A DNA stretch of 64,000 nt, from contig JACPFM010000074.1 of the NCBI GenBank assembly GCA_016182965.1, forward strand, positions 1 to 64,000, written 5' to 3'. Made by a program: the position numbers and the translations under genes. Source of the DNA: Deltaproteobacteria bacterium (GTDB lineage Bacteria; Myxococcota_A; Polyangia; Polyangiales; JADJMO01). The notes beneath the pieces are model-generated. The model searched no databases. It had not been told where the DNA came from and saw only the letters and a program-made list of their open reading frames with translations. Shown piece after piece: positions 54,109 to 62,355 of this stretch (the first letter of the stretch is position 1; each line of letters begins with the position of its first letter).

Positions 54109-55820
54109 GGATCCCCCTTGTCGAGCGTCGGCTTGCCGGTCGGCGCCGCCGAGGCCGTGCTCGTGGGCGCCGGCCCGACGAGCTTCGGCTTCTCGTGCGG
54201 CTTCTTGGTCGTGGCCGTGGGCGCGACGCGCGGACCTGCATCGACGGCATCGACGGGCTCAAGGTTGTCGGCGGGCACCGCGCTCGCCTTGGTCTTGGTC
54301 GATTCCGCCGAGGGCCTCGTCGGTCTGGCCGGCGGCTCGCTCTCGGGGCCGTGCGGCGGCGTGGCCGGTGAGACGTCGGGCTCGCCCCTCGAGCGGCCGA
54401 GGGCGATCAGCCCCACCAACGCGGCGACCACCGCCGCGAACAACGCGCCGAGCAATATCGCGCGCGAGCGCGCCCCCCTCCGCGCGTCGGAGGGCAGGGA
54501 CATCGTGCCCTGCGTCGGGTGCGTGGGATACGACGGCGGCACGCTCGCGATGCTCGGGAGGACGCCCTCGAGCGGCGTCGGCGGGACCGCGCCCTGGCCG
54601 ACGAGCGAGACGGCCGAGGCGCCGGTGCCCGGCCGAGAAGAGACCGGCGTCGCCTCCCGCGATCCGGCGGGCGTGCGCGACAGGTTCTGCCGGCTCGGCG
54701 AGGAGACCGGCGTCATCGCGTGCGGCGACGCGGCCGCCGTCGCGCCCGAGAGGGAGCCGAGCGCGTCTTCGACGGCGGCGTGCTCTCCGCTCGACGTGAC
54801 CACCTCGCCGGTGCCGGTCGACAGCAGGTTCCGCCACGAGGGCAGCAGATCGCGCAGCTCCTCCTCGAGTTTGGCGCGCAGCTGCCGTCGGGTGTCGGTG
54901 AACAGCGAGGAGACGTGCTTGCCGAGATCGCGGCGACGCACGCCGCCGAGTCGGGTGACGTACTGATCGATCGCCGCGTGCAGCTCGGCCGCGCTCTGGA
55001 ACCGATCGTCGGCGCGCGGCGCGAGCGCCTTCATCACCAGCACGTCGAGCTTCGGATCGATCGTCGGGTCGTACTCACGCGGCCTGGGGACCTGGCCGAG
55101 CTGCAGGCGGTTGGCGATCTGGATGTCGTTGAAGCCCTTCCAGAGGCGCGTGCCGGTCGCCGCCTCCCAGAGCATCGCGCCGACCGAGAACACATCGGCG
55201 CGGCGATCGACGCGGGCGCCCTCGAGCTGCTCGGGCGCCATGTACGGCACCTTGCCCTTGAGCACGCCGGTGCGCGTGATGGTCGCGGAGTCGGCCGCCT
55301 TGGCGATGCCGAAGTCGAGGACCTTCACCTCGCCCTCGTAGGTGACGATCACGTTCTGCGGCGAGCAGTCGCGGTGCACCAGGCCGAGCGGCGTGCCGTC
55401 GAAGTCGACGAGCTCGTGCGCGTAGTGCAGGCCCACGCACGCCTCGGCGAGCACGTGGAGGTGCATCGCCAGCGGAAAACGCTGCTTGGTGGCGATCACG
55501 CGCTTGGTGATCGCGTAGAGCGACTGCCCCTCGAGGTACTCCATCGCGATGAAGTACTCGTCCTCGTGCTCGCTCACCTCGTTGGTCTGCACGAGGTTCG
55601 GGTGATTGAGGCGCGCGGCGATGCGCGCCTCGTTGAGGAACATGGCGAGGAACTCGGGATCTTGCGCCAGCTCGGGTCGCAGGCGCTTGATCACCTGCAA
55701 CTTGTGGAAGCCCCTGGGGCCCTGCGCGACCGCGAGGAAGACGTCGCCCATGCCGCCGCTCCCGAGCTCGACGAGGAACCGGTACTTCCCGACGCTCAGG
55801 TTCTCCGGTCGCGCGGCCAT
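54099..55820 (-). CDS. Transmembrane Ser/Thr protein kinase
   Basis: The 573-residue kinase has the glycine loop GSGGMG (20-25), Lys45 (QVIKRL), the catalytic loop HRDCSPQN (149-156; the SPQN variant is frequent in myxobacterial kinases), DFG (169-171) and the APEQ segment. After the kinase domain (to about 280) come a helical linker, a Ser/Pro-rich stretch and a single transmembrane helix (AILLGALFAAVVAALVGLIAL, about 460). The C-terminus is a Pro/Lys/Thr-rich extracytoplasmic tail. AGGAGG lies before the ATG at 55820. It overlaps the TPR/PEGA gene by ten bases. Confidence 0.93.
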   Translation of the reverse strand: MAARPENLSVGKYRFLVELGSGGMGDVFLAVAQGPRGFHKLQVIKRLRPELAQDPEFLAMFLNEARIAARLNHPNLVQTNEVSEHEDEYFIAMEYLEGQSLYAITKRVIATKQRFPLAMHLHVLAEACVGLHYAHELVDFDGTPLGLVHRDCSPQNVIVTYEGEVKVLDFGIAKAADSATITRTGVLKGKVPYMAPEQLEGARVDRRADVFSVGAMLWEAATGTRLWKGFNDIQIANRLQLGQVPRPREYDPTIDPKLDVLVMKALAPRADDRFQSAAELHAAIDQYVTRLGGVRRRDLGKHVSSLFTDTRRQLRAKLEEELRDLLPSWRNLLSTGTGEVVTSSGEHAAVEDALGSLSGATAAASPHAMTPVSSPSRQNLSRTPAGSREATPVSSRPGTGASAVSLVGQGAVPPTPLEGVLPSIASVPPSYPTHPTQGTMSLPSDARRGARSRAILLGALFAAVVAALVGLIALGRSRGEPDVSPATPPHGPESEPPARPTRPSAESTKTKASAVPADNLEPVDAVDAGPRVAPTATTKKPHEKPKLVGPAPTSTASAAPTGKPTLDKGDPWQ

Positions 55821-55944
55821 GACATCCCCCCTCCTCCACTCACCGGACTCGCCAGGGAGCGGGCGGGCTGCCGTCAGGGTACGGCCGTCGGGGGAGGGCG
55901 TCCAAAGCTTCCGTCCGGCAGCCGGATGCTCGCGTCCGGGCTCA

Positions 55945-56796
55945 TCACCTCGTCGGGTCGGGCTGCCTGACCGCAGGCGTTCGGCGTGTGCCGCGCACGA
56001 GCACCACCAGGAAGCAGAAGAGCGCGTACGCCGTCATTCCGGCGCCGAAGACGCGCAGCGCCACGTTGCCATCGGCCGAGTGATGCAGCGCCTCGATCGC
56101 GCCGGCGACTCCGCGTGGCGCGGTCCGGATGTCGAAGGTCACCGCGGCGTCGACCAGCATGCCACCCACGAGGCCGGCCGCGATGCCCCGACCCGCGTAC
56201 CCGAGGCCGCTCACGAACAGAGCGAGCCGCCGCGCGAGGGTGCTCCGGAACGCGCCCCCACCGTGCCCCGGCCCCTCGTGCTCCGGAATCAAGTGCCGGA
56301 GACCGTCGCCGGCGAACGCGCGGTAGAGCTGATGGAGCCCGAAGCCGATCGCACCGACGCCGACCGAGGACACCAAGAGCGGGCCGTCGGCGCGCTCCAG
56401 GAGCCTCGCCGTCCAGTGCACCTCGTCGGTGACGTGCCCGCGCACCAGGTGCTCGAAGACGACGACCGCGAGGCCGGAGTAGATCAGCGCGGCGAGCGCG
56501 CGGCCGACGCGCGTGGTGGTGGCCTCGCTGCCTCCGCAGGCCACGTCCGGGCAGGCGATCGCCTCGATGAGCTTGTACGCCGCGGCGACGACCAGCAGCG
56601 CGGCGATCGCGCCCTCGAGCACGCGAGACGCGCCGGTCGGGTGTGCGAAATCACCACGGATCGCGGCGGCCGCGACCGCTAGGTAGAGCACGCCCTTCGC
56701 GGCGAAGGCGGCGCGCTCGACGCGATCGAAAGCGGGGCTCGCAGCGACGAGCCCGCGGTCCTCCCGCAGCGCGGTGCTCGCGTGCGACGCGCTCAT
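55945..56796 (-). CDS. DUF1206 family membrane protein
   Basis: The 283-residue protein has three two-helix repeats typical of DUF1206; each repeat starts with A-x-x-A-K/R-G-V/I and pairs of hydrophobic helices (FAAKGVLYLAVAAAAI, RALAALIYSGLAVVVFEHL, GYAGRGIAAGLVGGMLVDAAV). The function of the family is unknown. It lies between two kinase genes on the same strand, 55 bases downstream of the kinase gene that ends at 56852. Confidence 0.85.
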   Translation of the reverse strand: MSASHASTALREDRGLVAASPAFDRVERAAFAAKGVLYLAVAAAAIRGDFAHPTGASRVLEGAIAALLVVAAAYKLIEAIACPDVACGGSEATTTRVGRALAALIYSGLAVVVFEHLVRGHVTDEVHWTARLLERADGPLLVSSVGVGAIGFGLHQLYRAFAGDGLRHLIPEHEGPGHGGGAFRSTLARRLALFVSGLGYAGRGIAAGLVGGMLVDAAVTFDIRTAPRGVAGAIEALHHSADGNVALRVFGAGMTAYALFCFLVVLVRGTRRTPAVRQPDPTR

Positions 56797-56851
56797 GCTC
56801 CGTCACGGTTGCGATTCCCGCGCCAACCCGAGCGCGACGGGCAGGGCGAGG

Positions 56852-58780
56852 TCAGCCGCGCGGGCGGTCCGGCTCGAGGCCCAGGACGCCGATCATCATG
56901 ACGAGGTTGCCGAGCGCGATCGACACGAAGCGCGCGTCCTTCCACACGAGGCACACGGCGTAGCCGAGCGCATAGACGGCGATCGCGATGACGAACCGGC
57001 GGTGGACCGAGATCGCGAAGAAGGAGGCGACCAGCGCGAGAGGGACATGCACGAGCAGCTGCGCCTCGGGAGGGCCGAGCCCGACGGCGAGGACCCCGGC
57101 GTTGAGGGCGAGCTGCGCGGCGAACGCGAGCAGCACGGCGGCGACCATGCGGCGGTTCGGCCCCGTTTGGCCGAGGTCGCGGCGCAGCGCGACGCCGACG
57201 AGGCCGGTGAGCACGATCGCGAGGATCGGGATGGCAACGATCTCCCACGGCCGCTGCGGCCAGCCGAGGAGCTGCGTGCGCACGATCCCGAGCAGCGGCA
57301 CGAGCACCCACACGACGCCGAGCGTCCGCGCGAACGCCTGCCGCGCGCCCGCGGCGCCCGCGAGATCGTGCTCGGCGCGGAGCCGGACGATCGAGGCGCG
57401 ACGGATGCCGTCCTCGGCGAGCGCCTGCTCGACCGCGGTCGCGAGGTCCTCGGGGACGGCGCGGGCGCGCCCGTCGGACAGCCCCTCGAGATCGGCGAGG
57501 ACCCTCTGCGCCGCGAACGCGTCACCCTGCTCGCACTCGAACTCGACCATCGCGCGCACCGCCGCGAGCAGCGTCTTCTGCGATTGCTCGTTGTCCGGCC
57601 AGCTCTTGGCCGACTCGAGGCAGCCGAACCGGATCGCGCCGTACAGCTTGTAGATGGCGGTGCGGTCGCCGATCGAGAGCGCGGCGCGCAGTTCGGGGAG
57701 CCGTCTCGCGCTGTGCGCGGACAGCTCCGCCGACGCGCGATGGCGCAGGAAGCCCTCGAGGCGCGACTGGAAGGCGTCGACGTCCGGCGGTCGATCGTGC
57801 GGGCGCTGCGCCATCGCGCTCCGGATCAAGGCCGCGAGCTCGCCCGGGACGTCGTCGGGCACCTCTGGATCGGACGAGAGGACCGCGTTGATCATGTCGA
57901 CGAGCCGCGCGCGCCGGTGCGGCGGACGACCGACGCAGACCTCGTACAGCGTGGCGCCGAGCAAGTAGACGTCGGTCCGCTCGGAGACGCGTGGGGGCTC
58001 GCCTGCGAGGTCGCCCTCGCGCAGGTGCTCGCCGAGCAGCTCGGGCGCCATGTACGCGGGCGTGCCGGCCATCGTCCACGCGTCGCGCGCGAGCGGGAAC
58101 AGCCCGGCGTCGTCGGCGCGGAGGCTCACCGCCACGCCCCAGTCGACGAGGTACACCTCGCCGAGCTCGCCGATCATCACGTTCTGCGGCTTGACGTCGC
58201 GGTGGACGATCCCGCGGCGGTGCGCGAAGCGCACGGCGCGGCACACCTCGATGAGCACCCGGAGGTTCCACGCGAGCGCGTCCTCGCCGCGGCGCGCCGT
58301 CGCGTGGGCGCTCTCGTCGGCGAGCAGGCTGCTCCACGAGACGCCATCGACGCGCTTCTGCACGAGCTGCGGGAAGCCGTCGGCGTCGAGGCGGAGGTCG
58401 TGGATCGGGACGATGTTCGGGTGCTCGAGGGCGCCGACGATCCACGCCTCGCGGAGCAGGCGCGCGGCGTGGATGGGATCGCGCCGGTCGTCGCGGAGCG
58501 TCTTGATGGCGACGTCGCGCGCGAGCGCCACCTGGCGCGCGCGGCGCACCACGCCCATGCCGCCGACGCCGAGCCGATCGCCGAGACGATACTGCGTCGG
58601 CGCCGCGGGATCGCGCAGGGTCGCGAGCACCTCCGCGTCGACGCCGAGCTCGGGGACGTCGAGGTCCGGCGCGTCGGGCCGGATCGTCTCGGTCGGACGC
58701 CGCAGCATCGCCTCGAGCCAGGGCGCGAGGAGCGGGAAACGCTCGAGCACCTCGGTCTCGACCGTGTCACCGTCGCTCAC
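56852..58780 (-). CDS. Ser/Thr protein kinase with C-terminal multi-span membrane domain
   Basis: The 642-residue protein has a kinase domain (about 64-330) with GVGGMG, Lys93 (VAIKTLR), HRDVKPQN (193-200), and DWG (213-215) in place of DFG. A helical regulatory region (about 335-480) follows, then six hydrophobic helices (for example VVWVLVPLLGIV, IVAIPILAIVLTGLVGVAL, LVHVPLALVASFFAI). The DWG substitution is found in some active myxobacterial kinases. The start codon is GTG at 58780. It is divergent from the receiver/thioredoxin-like gene at 58897, with 116 bases between. Confidence 0.9.
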   Translation of the reverse strand: MSDGDTVETEVLERFPLLAPWLEAMLRRPTETIRPDAPDLDVPELGVDAEVLATLRDPAAPTQYRLGDRLGVGGMGVVRRARQVALARDVAIKTLRDDRRDPIHAARLLREAWIVGALEHPNIVPIHDLRLDADGFPQLVQKRVDGVSWSSLLADESAHATARRGEDALAWNLRVLIEVCRAVRFAHRRGIVHRDVKPQNVMIGELGEVYLVDWGVAVSLRADDAGLFPLARDAWTMAGTPAYMAPELLGEHLREGDLAGEPPRVSERTDVYLLGATLYEVCVGRPPHRRARLVDMINAVLSSDPEVPDDVPGELAALIRSAMAQRPHDRPPDVDAFQSRLEGFLRHRASAELSAHSARRLPELRAALSIGDRTAIYKLYGAIRFGCLESAKSWPDNEQSQKTLLAAVRAMVEFECEQGDAFAAQRVLADLEGLSDGRARAVPEDLATAVEQALAEDGIRRASIVRLRAEHDLAGAAGARQAFARTLGVVWVLVPLLGIVRTQLLGWPQRPWEIVAIPILAIVLTGLVGVALRRDLGQTGPNRRMVAAVLLAFAAQLALNAGVLAVGLGPPEAQLLVHVPLALVASFFAISVHRRFVIAIAVYALGYAVCLVWKDARFVSIALGNLVMMIGVLGLEPDRPRG

Positions 58781-58896
58781 GCGATGAGTCTATCGCCCCC
58801 CGCACCGGAGGTGTTCGAGCCGTCTGCTCGAGGGCGCCCGCCGTCGCAACGCGAGAACGTGCCTGATCGCGCGTGCGACTTGCACCGAGGGTCGGC

Positions 58897-59556
58897 GTGA
58901 AGCCCGTCATCCTCATCGTTGACGACGAGTCGAAGCCGCTCGGCAAGCTCGAGGCCGCCCTCGAGCGCAGGTTCGGCGCCGATTACGACGTCGTCGCGTA
59001 CGAGTCCGCGCACGCCGCCCTCGCCCGACTCCGCTCGATCAAGGCGGAAGGGGGCGAGGTCGCGCTCGTGGTCGCGGACGAGCAGATGCCCGAGATGCCT
59101 GGCGTCGAGCTGCTCTCGTGCGCGCACCAGATCGACGACTCGGCGCGTCGTGCCCTGCTCGTCTGGTGGGGCGATCGCAGCGCGTCGACGGCGATCCTCG
59201 AGGGGTGCGCGTGGGGCAAGCTCGACAACTACCTGGTCAAGCCGTGGGAGCCGCCGGAGGTCCACCTCTACCCGTTGGTCTCGGAGTTCCTCTCCGAGTG
59301 GACGCGCGAGCAGCGGCCGCCGCTCGAGATCGTGCACCTCGTCGGAGAAGAGCCTTCGCGACGGACGCACGAGCTCCGCGAGTTCCTCGAGCGCAACGGC
59401 ATCCCCTACGGCTTCCACGCGGCGTCGTCGCCGTCGGGACGGGCGTTGCTGGAGGAGACCGGGGCGACGAAGGCGCGGCTGCCCATCGTGGTGCTCCTCG
59501 ACGGACGGCCGCTCTCCGATCCCACCAACACCGAGGTCGGCGACGCCCTGATCTGA
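58897..59556 (+). CDS. Receiver plus thioredoxin-like protein, lacking the reductase half
   Basis: The 219-residue protein matches the N-terminal portion of fused response-regulator/thioredoxin-reductase proteins. Residues 1-130 are a receiver: Asp9/Asp10 (IVDDES), phospho-acceptor Asp61 in V-V-A-D-E-Q-M-P, and Lys105 in L-V-K-P-W-E-P-P. The switch Thr is replaced by Val (A-L-L-V-W). Residues about 133-219 form a glutaredoxin-like fold without a CxxC pair. In the full-length family a FAD/NADPH thioredoxin reductase domain follows; here the protein stops at DPTNTEVGDALI. GTG 58897, with GAGGG upstream, is preferred over 58873. Confidence 0.8.
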   Translation: MKPVILIVDDESKPLGKLEAALERRFGADYDVVAYESAHAALARLRSIKAEGGEVALVVADEQMPEMPGVELLSCAHQIDDSARRALLVWWGDRSASTAILEGCAWGKLDNYLVKPWEPPEVHLYPLVSEFLSEWTREQRPPLEIVHLVGEEPSRRTHELREFLERNGIPYGFHAASSPSGRALLEETGATKARLPIVVLLDGRPLSDPTNTEVGDALI

Positions 59557-59558
59557 GC

Positions 59559-60248
59559 TCACTCCGACCACGCGACGACCACGGTCGCCGGGAACCGCAC
59601 CGCCTTCGCCTCGATCTCGAGCGTGAGCGTCACCGATCGCCCCGACCCCTCGAGGCGCGGCGTCACCGCGTGCTTCTCGCCCGCGGCGTCGATGGCGACG
59701 AACGGCTCGCTGCGCAGCCACGCGGCGCCGCTCGACGACACGAGCTCGACGGAGTCGCCGGCGAGGCGTGCGCCGACCAGACCCTCGCCGAGGCGCAGGC
59801 GCCATCGCGCCATCGTCGTGGCGGGACCCCGGAGCACGCGCAGCTCGGTGAAGCGCGCGCGCTCGGCGATCATCACCGCGTCGGCGTCGGGGCTCGGCGC
59901 CACGAACACCATCGCGCCCGACTCGACGAGGCCCCTGGCGTCGACCGCGTGCTCCGCGGTGACGTCGACCACGCGCTCGGCGTCGCGCGCGATGCGCAGC
60001 GGACCGCGGGCGGTGAGCGGGAGGATCACCTCGAGATCTCCCTTCTCGGGTTTGTCGAGCTTCACGCCGAGCGTCGCGGGAACCAGCGCCGAGTCGGGCC
60101 GGAGTCGCTCGCCGGCGCCGGGGACCTTGCGCACGCGGGCGATCACCGCGGCCGGATCGCGGTCGACCACGGGCGCGGGCTTCCGCTCCTGCCGCTCCTG
60201 GACCGAGCACGCGGTCAGGAGCAGCGCGACGACGACGGCGACCCGCAT
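59559..60248 (-). CDS. Lipoprotein of unknown function, 229 aa
   Basis: A lipobox at LLTAC (Cys14) is followed by a beta-rich domain of about 200 residues (LEVILPLTARGPLRIAR, GLVESGAMVFVAPSP, SVTLTLEIEAKAVRFP). No family is recognised. It ends two bases after the convergent receiver/thioredoxin-like gene, and begins 11 bases after the stop of the enoyl-CoA hydratase-like gene, so those two may be co-transcribed. Confidence 0.68.
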   Translation of the reverse strand: MRVAVVVALLLTACSVQERQERKPAPVVDRDPAAVIARVRKVPGAGERLRPDSALVPATLGVKLDKPEKGDLEVILPLTARGPLRIARDAERVVDVTAEHAVDARGLVESGAMVFVAPSPDADAVMIAERARFTELRVLRGPATTMARWRLRLGEGLVGARLAGDSVELVSSSGAAWLRSEPFVAIDAAGEKHAVTPRLEGSGRSVTLTLEIEAKAVRFPATVVVAWSE

Positions 60249-60259
60249 CGCCTGGATTC

Positions 60260-60955
60260 TCAGATCTTCACCGTCAGGCGCTTCATGTCGGTCTCGAGCA
60301 TGTCGCGCACGTACTTCACCGTGCGCTCGCGCAGGATGACCTTGGTCTTGGAGAAGGCGTCGCGCGGCAGGGCGGCGAGCTTGGTCGCGTGCGTCAGGGC
60401 GCGATCGACGAGCGCGTCCTCGTCGACCGCTTCATCGACCCAGCCGGCGGTCACCGCCGCCTCCGGATCGACGACGGTCGCGAAGAGCGTCGAGCCGATC
60501 AGGTGCTTGGGATCGAGCCGATCGCGGGCGAGCTCCATCGCCAGCACCGGGACCGGCATGCCGATCTGCACCTCGTTGAGGCCGATGCGGTAGAGGCCCT
60601 TGGCCGCGAGGCGCACGTCGCCGGTGAGGACCACCAGCGCGCCGCCGGCCAGCGCATGGCCAGTGGCGGCGACGATCAGCGGCAGCGGGAGGGTGTACAG
60701 GCGCATGAGCGCGTCGGCGCCGCGCGTGACCAGCGCGCGCGCCTGATCGGGGCCGGCCATCATCTCCTTGAGATCGAAGCCGGCGCAGAACTTCCCCGGC
60801 CGCCCGGTGAGCACGACCGCGGCCGCTTCCTTCTCGGCGCGGCTCAAGGCCGCGTCGAGCGCGTCCATCATGTCGTAGCTGAGGGCGTTGGCCTTGCCGT
60901 CGTCCATGCGGACGATGGCGACGTTGTCACGCTGTTCGTAGCTGACGAGGGGCAT
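60260..60955 (-). CDS. Enoyl-CoA hydratase/isomerase (crotonase) family protein
   Basis: The 231-residue protein has the crotonase fold: V-A-I-V-R-M-D-D-G-K-A-N-A-L-S at the N-terminus, the first oxyanion-hole motif K-F-C-A-G-F-D-L-K-E-M, and the second, T-G-H-A-L-A-G-G-A-L. One of the two hydratase glutamates is present in N-E-V-Q-I-G; the second (usual in G-G-T-Q-R) is not found. It may therefore be an isomerase or a binding member of the family and not a hydratase. Acts on acyl-CoA thioesters in the cytoplasm. Confidence 0.88.
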   Translation of the reverse strand: MPLVSYEQRDNVAIVRMDDGKANALSYDMMDALDAALSRAEKEAAAVVLTGRPGKFCAGFDLKEMMAGPDQARALVTRGADALMRLYTLPLPLIVAATGHALAGGALVVLTGDVRLAAKGLYRIGLNEVQIGMPVPVLAMELARDRLDPKHLIGSTLFATVVDPEAAVTAGWVDEAVDEDALVDRALTHATKLAALPRDAFSKTKVILRERTVKYVRDMLETDMKRLTVKI

Positions 60956-61031
60956 GCGGGGGAAGGTATCGCATCACGGGCCGCGCAGCCTGAGGACCGG
61001 GCAGGGGACTCGTTCTCGTCGGGCCCGGGCG

Positions 61032-61136
<105 letters not shown>

Positions 61137-61300
61137 CCGAGTCCGACTCCATGCGTACTGATTGAGCGCGACCGATTCGGCCGGACGCAGGCTCCGATCG
61201 CCCGCTTCGGGCTCCTCTCGCATGGGCAGTACGTGCGCGCCGTGCGCCGAGCGCGGACTCGGAGCCCGCCGCCGGCGGGCTTCGGCCGAAACGAACCCTG

Positions 61301-61321
61301 CCCCAGCCTTTCAGGCTGGGG
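61301..61321. terminator. Perfect eight-base hairpin
   Basis: CCCCAGCC (61301-61308) pairs with GGCTGGGG (61314-61321) around a five-base loop. It lies about 120 bases beyond argF's stop in the direction of argF transcription, just past the 33-base repeat. No T-run follows on the minus strand, so termination is only possible. Confidence 0.4.
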
Positions 61322-61439
61322 ATTCGAGCTTCTCCCTAGCCGGGGTTGGTGGGGATTCGAGCTTCTCCCTAGCCGTGGTTGGTGGGGATTCGAGCTTCTC
61401 CCTGACCGGGGTCGAGCTTCTCCCCAACCGGGGGTTGGT
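61318..61439. repeat. 33-bp tandem repeat, about 3.6 copies
   Basis: Two near-identical 33-base units (61318-61350, 61351-61383; GGGGATTCGAGCTTCTCCCT plus 13 bases), a shortened third (61384-61412) and a partial fourth (to 61439) lie directly after argF. Units differ by single bases. There are no unique spacers, so it is not a CRISPR. Confidence 0.88.
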
Positions 61440-61440
61440 G

Positions 61441-62355
61441 TCAGGGGCTGACACCGAGCAAGAAGCACATCAGCCCCTTCTGCACGTGCAGGCGGTTCTC
61501 GGCCTGCGGGAACACGCGCGAGCGCGGCCCCTCGATGGTGGCGTCGTCGATCTCCTCGCCCCGGTGCGCGGGGAGACAGTGCAGCACGATGCACGACGAC
61601 GCCGCGGGCTCGAGCATCGCGGCGTCGATCGTCCAGCCGGCGAAGGCGCGGCGACGCTTCTCGGCCTCGGCCTCCTGGCCCATGCTCGCCCACACGTCGG
61701 TGTTGACGACCTCGCAGCCGCGGATCGCCTCGCGCGCGTCGCGGTGGAGCGACACCCGATCGCCCGCCGCGCGCACCTCGTGGTCGGGCGGGAAGTACCC
61801 CTCGGGCGCGGCGAGCGCGAGGTGGAAGTCGAAGATGCGCGCCGCCTCGACCCACGAGCGCGCCATGTTGCTCGAGCAGTCGCCGACGAAGGCGACCTTC
61901 TTGCCGGTGATCGGCGCGCCGAGCTGCTCCTCGACCGTCATCACGTCGCAGAGCACCTGCACCGGATGGCCGTCGTCCGACAGCGCGTTGATCACCGGCA
62001 CCGTCGCGAAGGAGGCCATCTCCTTCAGGCGCGCGGTGGCGAACGTGCGGAAGGAGATCAAGTCGCAGTAGCCGGAGAGGACGCGCGCGGTGTCCTTGAT
62101 CGGCTCGCCGCGGGCGATCTGGCTGCCGTCGGTGGTGAGCGTGATCGGGTGCGCGCCGAGCTGCGAGATGCCGACCTCGAACGACACGCGCGTGCGCGTG
62201 CTCGCCTTCTCGAGCACCACCGCCACGGCGCGCCCGGAGAGCAGGCCACGGGCGCTGCCCTTGGGCGCCTGCTTCATCTTCGCGGTCATCGCGAAGACCT
62301 GGCGCGCCTCGGCGAGGGAGAGATCGGACAGCGAGAGGAAATCGCGCTTGCTCAT
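61441..62355 (-). CDS. argF: Ornithine carbamoyltransferase
   Basis: The 304-residue enzyme makes citrulline from ornithine and carbamoyl phosphate. It shows the carbamoyl-phosphate motif S-T-R-T-R (52-56), H-P-V-Q (in place of the usual HPCQ), a conserved D-C-S-S-N-M-A-R-S-W segment in the second domain, and H-C-L-P-A-H-R-G-E-E-I with the catalytic Cys. Length is normal for the family. Its ATG at 62355 overlaps the argH stop by four bases, so translation of the two is coupled. The stop is one base before the 33-base repeat. Confidence 0.95.
   Translation of the reverse strand: MSKRDFLSLSDLSLAEARQVFAMTAKMKQAPKGSARGLLSGRAVAVVLEKASTRTRVSFEVGISQLGAHPITLTTDGSQIARGEPIKDTARVLSGYCDLISFRTFATARLKEMASFATVPVINALSDDGHPVQVLCDVMTVEEQLGAPITGKKVAFVGDCSSNMARSWVEAARIFDFHLALAAPEGYFPPDHEVRAAGDRVSLHRDAREAIRGCEVVNTDVWASMGQEAEAEKRRRAFAGWTIDAAMLEPAASSCIVLHCLPAHRGEEIDDATIEGPRSRVFPQAENRLHVQKGLMCFLLGVSP

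Noticed and set aside
61318..61439. A CRISPR array based on the 33-base unit
   Set aside because: Copies abut each other directly without spacers and vary by point changes.
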